From NCBI GenBank assembly GCA_025201805.1, contig MU619264.1:254304-281827 (forward strand): a stretch of DNA of 27,524 bases, written 5' to 3'. The notes under the pieces are model-generated. The model saw only the letters and a program-made list of their open reading frames with translations. It did not search any database and was not told the origin of the DNA. The translations under genes were made by a program, and so were the position numbers. Below, in pieces: positions 21,756 through 27,524 of this stretch. This stretch comes from Parasitella parasitica (lineage: Eukaryota > Mucoromycota > Mucoromycetes > Mucorales > Mucoraceae). Each line of letters opens with the position of its first letter. Within the stretch, counting starts at the first letter, position 1.

Positions 21756-22026
21756 ATCTTCTATAGAAATGCTAGTTAGAGCCTGCGTTGCTATGGAAAC
21801 CAGTTGAGGAATATTACCTAGCAGTCAAGTTAATGTATTTGAAAAGAAAAGCGAGTGGTGGGCTGATACGTGTTGGCTTCTCCAAAGTTCAACTGAGTAC
21901 TAATTGTTGTCGTCACGTCGTTTTTGGGAGGATACAACGCAGGACAAACAATGCCTTGAACCAATTCCATTTTAACATACTTATATTGAAGTGCATTTGA
22001 AGAAGCGGCTCACTTAATATTGAAGT
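21756..22026. promoter_or_regulatory. 271-bp divergent promoter region of SEC31 and the SWSAP1-like gene
   Basis: The two start codons point away from each other across 271 bp, so both promoters lie here. No canonical TATA box or long repeat stands out. The short open frames inside do not look coding. Confidence 0.45.
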
Positions 22027-22962
22027 ATGTCGGTATTGAGCACTTTTTTTCGACATGCCAGCGACCAGGATGGCTTAGAGTGAGTACAAGTGGTTTTGCA
22101 TGATAGCGGTGGATGTCAATCTTTGAAAACAGATCAACCATCGACCTCATACTGGATATACTAAAAAAACGCTCAGAAGTAGCGCCAAATGAAGATGTCA
22201 AACAAAACTGGGCTCTTGTCATTGCCATAGACGACGAATCAGTCAAAAATGGATTGTCTAAACGATTCTATCAGAAGCCGGATGATCGGATATGGTTCGA
22301 CTCCATTCAAATATGGTAAAAGATAGTCTTTTTTTTTCCTTTTTTTTTTTTTTTTGTAAACTGAAAGGGAAAGACACATGTATCCTACTATAGCCGTATT
22401 GATTCTGTGGGTCAATTAAAAGCCAAGCTGTGTTCGTTACATGTGCCTGCGCAGGAGCAGAAAAACGACATTTTGGATATTATTGAATATGAGAAACATG
22501 GTCACCCACCAAGTATAGTCGTAGTGATTGATCTCTTTGCTTATTTGATGTTGGGTTCAACACAGAATAATGAATTACAATACTTGACCACAAGGTAAAG
22601 AGAAAAAAAATTTTTTTTAAAGAGTATGATACAAATGACTAAACACTCTCTGTTGTGGAACCAAACAGTTTTAATGAATTAAGCAATTTGTTGGCTTGTC
22701 TCTTGGAATCGTGCATCTACTTGAGCACAAAGAATAGAGTCAATATGAATCATTTCATCGAACTGATATTGACCGACTCTCTGCCTTCCAACATGGAGGA
22801 AATGCCAAATGCTTTCCAGAAATCTCATATTGAGAAACTGTACAAGATTTTAAACTATCACTTGAACCATGTATATTCATAAACATTATCCTGGTATAAA
22901 AAATACAGACGGATGATTCGGAAGCGCTGCTTGTATGGCTTATCGAGCCAATTGCAGCTTAA
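22027..22962 (+). CDS. Uncharacterised protein, possibly SWSAP1/Shu-type RAD51-paralogue-like
   Basis: Five exons, 22027-22079, 22133-22315, 22394-22594, 22669-22870 and 22909-22962, give 230 residues. The first four exons are supported by phase and splice sites. The last depends on a 38-nt intron; without it the protein ends at 22882 with VYS. The final exon reads TDDSEALLVWLIEPIAA. Visible pattern: ALVIAIDD, DDRIWFDSIQIW, VGQLKAKLCSLH, a hydrophobic Walker-B-like strand PPSIVVVIDLFAYL, and a helix LSNLLACLLESCIYLS. This order, and the size, recall SWSAP1 (229 residues in human), which partners SWIM-domain Sws1 to assist Rad51. No Walker A loop (GxxxxGKT) is present, as in the yeast Shu factors Csm2 and Psy3. 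The family link is inference from architecture only. The gene is divergent from SEC31. Confidence 0.6.
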
Positions 22963-23052
22963 CAAAATGATAATCTTTCTGAGAATGCATCTTTTGACAA
23001 GGGACCACCACAGTCTTCATTAAAGTTCGAATGGAGATGGAACTCTAAATCG

Positions 23053-23060
23053 TATAAATA
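23053..23060 (+). promoter_or_regulatory. TATA box candidate (TATAAATA) of the bZIP gene
   Basis: A perfect TATAAATA lies 78 bp before the bZIP start codon and 22 bp before the small upstream ORF. With transcription starting a few tens of bases downstream, the leader may or may not include the upstream ORF. Confidence 0.45.
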
Positions 23061-23074
23061 AACGTCAAATCAAA

Positions 23075-23122
23075 ATGCCTAGCTTTCTACTCTTCCACTT
23101 GATACTAATTATTCCCATATAA
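23075..23122 (+). CDS. 15-codon upstream ORF (uORF) before the bZIP gene
   Basis: ATG at 23075 opens a frame encoding MPSFLLFHLILIIPI, ending in TAA at 23120-23122, eight bases before the bZIP ATG. The ATG context is CAAAATG, good for a fungus. Yeast GCN4 and Neurospora cpc-1 are controlled by uORFs, so one next to a Gcn4-type gene is suggestive. Whether it lies in the mRNA depends on the transcription start. Confidence 0.4.
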   Translation: MPSFLLFHLILIIPI

Positions 23123-23130
23123 AATACAAA

Positions 23131-23892
23131 ATGAACTCTTCAAATACATCGAATAGCAGCTTGGACCTTATTAACCTTGGCTCTCTGGATGACTGGTTAG
23201 AAAGCGATCTTCGCCAATCTGGTATCATACTGCCTGCTCAAAAGATTGACAAGCCTACGACTCCTACTACTCCTGCTGAAATCTTGATGGCTTCTCCTCC
23301 AATCTCTGAATGTACACCTCGCATGGATCCTCTACTTGAATTGTCTACGCCACGAATTAAGTACGAACCACTCTCTCCCATGGAAACACCTAAAATTGAG
23401 CCTCAATACCTCTGTAACAACATAAAACCCTCTATTGATATTCAGCCTTTTATCAAGGCGCTGTCGTTATTAAGTTCAATTCGACACCAAGACACGAAAC
23501 AGCAATCGCAACTACAGGCACAGCAGCAAGCACATTCACAATGCAAGCGTGAAAGAGACGAATCGATAGATCAAGATCAGCCTCAAGATTTGGTAACTTT
23601 AAAACGACAAAGGAACACTGATGCAGCAAGAAGATCTCGCCAACGCAAGGCTTTGAAAATGGAATCATTAGAGAAGCGTGTGATGGATCTGGAAGCAGAG
23701 AATGAGCGTTTAAGGCTGCGCGCTGCCATTGCGGAAAGCGAATGCGCCAACATTGAAGCCAAGGAGAAGAGAAGCAGAGTTAGAATTTTAGAATTGGAGA
23801 AGCAGCTTGCCGACACACATAGATCATTATTGCAACACAACGATAGCAACAACAGCAAAGCATCAACGACAGCAACGGCAGTTAAGGTTTAA
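23131..23892 (+). CDS. bZIP transcription factor of the Gcn4/CPC1 type
   Basis: A single exon encodes 253 residues. The basic region KRQRNTDAARRSRQRK (158-173) is very close to yeast Gcn4 (KRARNTEAARRSRARK), including the DNA-contacting Asn, two Ala and Arg. The zipper follows with leucines at 180, 187 and 194 (SLEKRVMDLEAENERL) and a longer coiled helix to about 235. The N-terminal half is acidic and rich in Pro/Thr/Ser, with repeated TP and SP sites (TTPTTPAEI, STPRIKYEPLSPMETPKIEP). It resembles a phosphorylated activation domain and Cdk-type degron. A Gln-rich patch lies near 128-142. Gcn4-type factors bind TGACTCA and activate amino-acid biosynthesis under starvation. A uORF and TATA box lie just upstream and a hairpin array downstream. 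It could instead be a paralogue with another role. Confidence 0.85.
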   Translation: MNSSNTSNSSLDLINLGSLDDWLESDLRQSGIILPAQKIDKPTTPTTPAEILMASPPISECTPRMDPLLELSTPRIKYEPLSPMETPKIEPQYLCNNIKPSIDIQPFIKALSLLSSIRHQDTKQQSQLQAQQQAHSQCKRERDESIDQDQPQDLVTLKRQRNTDAARRSRQRKALKMESLEKRVMDLEAENERLRLRAAIAESECANIEAKEKRSRVRILELEKQLADTHRSLLQHNDSNNSKASTTATAVKV

Positions 23893-24250
23893 CTTGGATG
23901 ATGTTTGACACACGCACACACGCACACACGCACCTCCTATATAGTCACCGCTCCTTTCCCGTTCATATCAATTTGTTTGTGTTGATATTTGAAACAATAA
24001 CAATACTCTAATGCGATAAACTTTTATACAAACTCACGAAGGTTCTGAACTATCGCACCTTCTTGAACCTCTCACACAAAAGCGTGTACCCCATGACTTA
24101 ATAGTGTCGAAAAAATGTTCTTTTTTTCATGGCTCTTTTTATAGATTGGTCTTCTCGCTAATCCCCCCTTTTTTTTATATTACTCTCTACTTTTTACGAC
24201 AATTTACTAACTAGATTGATTTTTTTTATATATTGTAGGGTGCTTCTTTT
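23893..24250. other. bZIP 3' flank
   Basis: This 358-bp stretch has a short CACACGCA-type microsatellite (about 23909-23932), several T runs and AT-rich DNA. It probably holds the bZIP 3' UTR and polyadenylation region. No gene is seen. Confidence 0.5.
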
Positions 24251-24597
24251 TGTTTTAATGTTTTAATGAAAAAAGAAACATTAAGATACTTCTCTTCTGG
24301 TTCTTTATGTTTTAATGAGAAAAGAAACATTCAGATATGTCTAGCCGGTTCTTTTAATGTTTTAATGAGAAAAGAAGCATTCAAAGATACATCTTCGGTT
24401 CTTTTTTGAATAATGTTTTAATGAGAAAATAAGCATTATTGAAAAAAGTAGTTCTTCTGGTTCTTTTGGTGGCTTTAATGAGAAAATAAGCACATCAAAG
24501 GTTTCTCTGTAGGATCTCGACATGTTTTAATGAGAAAATAAACATGAGAAAGATGTTGGTTACTTTACATGCTTTAATGAGAAAATAAGCATGGAAA
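24251..24597 (+). ncRNA. Array of seven small hairpins with a constant 12-nt loop
   Basis: Seven units spaced 47-57 nt apart each fold as arm, 12-nt loop, arm. Loops start at 24264, 24313, 24363, 24419, 24476, 24528 and 24575. They read TAATGAAAAAAG once, TAATGAGAAAAG twice and TAATGAGAAAAT four times. Stems have 9, 6, 7, 10, 4, 7 and 7 bp, some extended by outer pairs (24401-24407 with 24442-24448 beyond one mismatch). Arms differ but still pair: TTT/AAA in units 1, 2 and 6, CTT/AAG in units 5 and 7, and the T.G intermediate in units 3 and 4. The seventh pair also switches from A-T to C-G. Spacers before units 2-5 share a GGTTCTT motif, so the units probably arose by tandem duplication. Transcription from the + strand is inferred, since the mismatches are G.U only in that direction. 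No known RNA family is recognised. Confidence 0.6.
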
Positions 24598-24633
24598 GAA
24601 GCTTCTGTCTCTGCAGATGTCCTGGCATGTAAC

Positions 24634-25095
24634 TTGAACAAGATCTGTTTCACTGATGGATGGTGCATTTGTCTATGGTTTACTAGGTATCATTCCCTTT
24701 CAATTTATTATATTTTAATATATGTTTCTTTTTCTCTATTTTCTAGATTTTCACCATATTCATCAATGTGTCAGTCAATCAGCAATATGTACACCAAAAT
24801 GCAATATTTGAATCGATTGAGTTTGCTATTGTCTCAACAAAGTACTCATCAACTGTATCTGGAAAGATCTTTCAGTATCACGGTATACGGGCCAGTATAC
24901 GTGGAACTTATTTTTCAAATGAATTTTTTCAAGTCTGACACGGTGGAATGCCATTTTGAGATATTTTGGATGCCTCTAGCCTTGATTGGTGTCGTTTTGA
25001 GTCGATTTGTTAACATTTGGAGAAAAAATTATCATGTACAAGTTTTAAAGTTTGAATGCAGGTCCGAAATCTTCTCTTACTTTGCCGTGCTGTAG
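24634..25095 (+). CDS. Doubtful orphan ORF, perhaps a spliced transcript next to the hairpin array
   Basis: An open frame of 153 codons starts just after the hairpin array. A segment at 24687-24746 begins GTATCA and ends in a pyrimidine-rich TTTCTAG. It is exactly 60 nt, so it could be an in-frame intron; spliced, about 133 codons remain. The protein is rich in Ser, Tyr, Phe and Leu, with a hydrophobic patch near the end (IFWMPLALIGVVL), and resembles no family I know. Coding status is weak. It may instead mark the 3' exon of a non-coding transcript that includes the array. Confidence 0.2.
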   Translation: MNKICFTDGWCICLWFTRYHSLSIYYILIYVSFSLFSRFSPYSSMCQSISNMYTKMQYLNRLSLLLSQQSTHQLYLERSFSITVYGPVYVELIFQMNFFKSDTVECHFEIFWMPLALIGVVLSRFVNIWRKNYHVQVLKFECRSEIFSYFAVL

Positions 25096-25723
25096 GCTAT
25101 AGATATCTTGAACTTGACATCAACGAACAGAACAGAGTCTATTCTTGATTAATTTGTTGAAAGTTTTGACAAGTACGACTTCAAAAATCAGCATTCCCCA
25201 CAGTCTTTTTGATAACGGAACGTTCGGCAAGGATTGCCTGTTGTTACATTAACATATCCGAATATGCGTGCGTAAATTGAAACGTCGGAACCGCATTCAA
25301 ATGATAAGAAATAGCTCTATGCTGAGATCTATACAACATTATCTATTTTTTCCGCTTTGAAACATTTGATAACATATATGAGCTTTATTTGCAGTGTGTC
25401 AAAACTTCATAACTTCTGCACCCCAGATGAATTCGCCAAATAGGAAACGCACGTTTTACCACTCATCAAATCAGACCGTATAACCATAGTTGGGCCATTC
25501 TTGAAAATAAGCATTTAATTGAGCAGGTTTGAGAATTTAATTCAGTGATTTGGGTGCCCAAGGGCACCCAAATTTTAAGGGGTATTTGACATTTTTGAAA
25601 AATTCATTTGGAATAATTATATAAATAAAGAATAGGAATAGAGGTAAAAGAAATTAATTTGCTTATGAATTGTGGAAAATGTATTTAAAGATTTATGCAG
25701 GAATCTTCACCCCTCATTGTTAG
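25096..25723. other. Intergenic region with one strong palindromic hairpin
   Basis: The segment is AT-rich and lies between the doubtful ORF and the stop of the transposon-like gene. Besides the hairpin at 25548-25573 I see no gene, RNA gene or repeat. Confidence 0.5.
25548..25573. repeat. 12-bp inverted repeat with 2-nt centre
   Basis: ATTTGGGTGCCC and its exact reverse complement are separated only by AA. The GC-rich core (GGGTGCCC/GGGCACCC) stands out in AT-rich DNA. It lies about 150 bp beyond the stop of the transposon-like gene, so it may mark an element end, two abutting terminal repeats, or a protein site. Confidence 0.85.
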
Positions 25724-27524
25724 TTAAAATTTAGCGTTTAAGCATGGTAATGGCTGATAAGAGCTTTGTCTATTTGTTTTGAGCTGCTTAACATGTCTTC
25801 CAGTGCAGCTTTCTTGTCTGCATTTTCCACATTTGTTGATACAAAAAAATCTTTTGGAGCTTCCTGGACATTCGTCGATCTTGCAAACCGTGCAGTGTCT
25901 TTTTCTTTTTTTACTTGCAAAATTAACAGACAAAGAAGAAGTGATGTTACGCGGCAAAGGTAAAGAAAGCGAGCTTGAGATCTGTCTGGAGTGATACAAA
26001 GGTAAAATTTTTGGTAATTTAGAGGTCAAAGGTGAGAGTATACCAGCAGGAAAGTGTTGTTGTTGTGGAGCAGTAGGTGCTGACAAAGTCGAAATCGAAG
26101 TGTCAAACCTTGATGCATCTTCGACAAGCGCACGGACAGATTGAGATATTGCAATATTTTTCAAGACAGTGTTCCCATATTTTTTACGATCTTCTACAAT
26201 GTTGTAGTAGGCTCTTAGATGACCAGGAGTTTTGTAATAAATATTGCTGTTTGCAAGACAATACTTGGTGTTCCATATGAAGGCAAACAAATGGAAGTCT
26301 GGTTTTTTCGCATTGAATGGTTGATATATCTGCGTATCTTCATGGTTTTGTGTTTTCAAAAGTGTTTCAAACAGAAAATTTTCTTCGTTTGTGTGCACTG
26401 CCGCAACTGCGTAAAGTGTACCTTGACAACTGGAAAGAAATTGATACATAAATTTGCTTTTAGAGTATCCGATCGGTGGCAGTCGAATGGTAGACAAGGA
26501 TGCAAGTTCCATAATCCTTTTTTTGTCCGGCCTTTCTTTTGGTATTAGCTGCAATGTTGCAGGCTTTATGCCTATTTCATTGCATAGCACACGAGGCATA
26601 TCTACAATACCGAAGGTTTCATTCGTTTGCTTGAAATTTATAAAATTTCCATAACGCTCACAAGTGTAATCCATTACAGTTCCGTGACCAACCTCTGTTC
26701 TTAACATGTTGATGGCAAGTACGAGCCAAGGGCTATAATGGCTTTGATGCTTTAAGCCATACCGATTAACAGACCCGACCTAAGAAAAAAAGTAAAGTTT
26801 TTAAATTATAAATCATACTAAAAGATAAATCACTTACATTTATATTATGATATAGTCTATAGTCAGCCAAAATAGAATCTGTTAATCGCGTAGATGCATT
26901 ATATGATGCGAATCTGCGAACAATGTTCATATGACAGGCTCCTTCAACAGAACTAGTTCCTCGCGAACACTTGTAGGTCATCAAACCGTCCTTATCCAGG
27001 CCTTTTTCCGTGTAGAGAGCAGGACCACCAACGATATCAGAAACATGCCCTTCTTTTACAGATTTAAGAACATGTAAAGACATTTCCCTAGCTGCATCAT
27101 CAAAAAGCTGGCGGCCAGAATGCTCACATCTTAATGGGCCGTAGCTATCAAATAAGAATTTCAGAGTGGGGTAGAGCTTGGCTGGTTTTGGTATAAATCT
27201 TCTGACTCGTTCAAAAACCCAAGCAGGGTTAGACAGCATCCGTGTGTTCCAGTCGGTCCCTGTGCTCAATAAAAATGTTTCGATGAGAGCTTTATCACCT
27301 TGATCGCAAACATATAAGGCATCACGGAAGCGTCTCATAAAATCTTTATGCATTCCATGGGACTTGGAGATTTTGATCATGTCCATTAAATGAAAGCCAT
27401 CTTTCAAAACACGGGAAGGAATTGGCGTTTCTTCATCTGAATTGTGAATAGTTATGGCAGGTTGGGTAGGTTCGACTGGTTTGGTTGCAGAGTAATAAAC
27501 CCTTTCTGACGCCGTAAATAAATA
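25724..27524 (-). CDS. Transposon-like uncharacterised protein with Cys-rich tail, cut by the right edge
   Basis: Two exons are visible, 27524-26838 (open to the window edge) and 26779-25724, joined across a 58-nt intron; 580 residues are present and the N-terminus is missing. The visible part contains KDGFHLMDMIKISKSHGMHK, MRRFRDALYV, KCSRGTSSVEGACHMNIVRR, ILADYRLYHNINVGSVNRYG and YSPWLVLAINMLR. This style (an RGTSSVEG motif followed by a YRLRHN-like helix and an SPW motif) is known to me from repeated, transposon-associated fungal proteins; I cannot name the family. The C-terminal tail after a basic KKRKRH holds seven Cys and one His spaced C-x2-C-x4-C-x8-C-x3-C-x2-C-x4-C-x3-H, probably a zinc-binding module. 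The frame is intact over the whole visible length, so it is either a recent copy or a domesticated gene. Confidence 0.6.

Noticed and set aside
22294-22304. GGTTCGACTCC, a perfect tRNA B-box string
   Set aside because: It lies inside a coding exon in frame. The T stem pairs in only four of five positions, and no A box or acceptor stem fits upstream.
24251-24597. CRISPR-like reading of the hairpin array
   Set aside because: The genome is eukaryotic, the spacers are similar to one another (shared GGTTCTT) and not unique, repeat copies vary, and no cas gene is present.

Overview
The window looks like nuclear DNA of an early-diverging filamentous fungus, most likely Mucoromycota (Mucorales-like). 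The clues are intron-rich housekeeping genes with short introns (about 38-78 nt, GT..AG), AT-rich intergenic DNA with long T and A tracts, a Ras-coupled Ste11/Byr2-type MAPKKK, an alternative NADH dehydrogenase, and fragments of uncharacterised repeated gene families. All exon joins were derived by eye from splice sites, reading frame and family motifs. No search was run.

Layout. 1-72 (-) is the N-terminal stub of a gene leaving the window. 73-4773 is AT-rich and mostly empty, with a CATCAAAG tandem repeat and possible remains of a retroelement gag. 4774-7745 (+) is a six-exon SAM + Ras-binding + kinase MAPKKK. 8142-9133 (+) is a three-exon sterol C-4 methyl oxidase. 9134-10668 is accessory: a C17/A8 tract, a foldback element with perfect 38-bp arms, a 12-bp tandem repeat, a 22-bp palindrome and a fragment of an uncharacterised protein. 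10669-11827 (-) is the catalytic subunit of RNase H2, divergent from a small mitochondrial-type membrane protein (12041-12715, +). That gene converges, with only 35 bp between stops, on a 14-exon type II NADH dehydrogenase (12751-15067, -). RNA polymerase III subunit RPC7/Rpc31 (16250-17089, -) and COPII coat protein SEC31 (17682-21755, -) follow. A 230-residue protein (22027-22962, +), possibly a SWSAP1/Shu-type RAD51-paralogue-like factor, is divergent from SEC31. Next comes a Gcn4/CPC1-type bZIP factor (23131-23892, +) with a 15-codon uORF just upstream. The window ends with a transposon-like Cys-rich protein (25724-27524, -) that is cut by the right edge.

The strongest unexplained signal is at 24251-24597, downstream of the bZIP gene. 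Seven copies of a small hairpin keep a nearly invariant 12-nt loop (TAATGAGAAAAK) while their stems change in a compensatory way (T-A, T.G wobble, C-G). The wobble direction favours RNA made from the + strand. It looks like a structured-RNA array, not an ordinary satellite.

The housekeeping genes do not form one pathway. Signalling (MAPKKK), sterol synthesis, RNA/DNA hybrid removal, respiration, Pol III transcription, secretion and amino-acid or stress control simply lie together, as is usual in fungal chromosomes.
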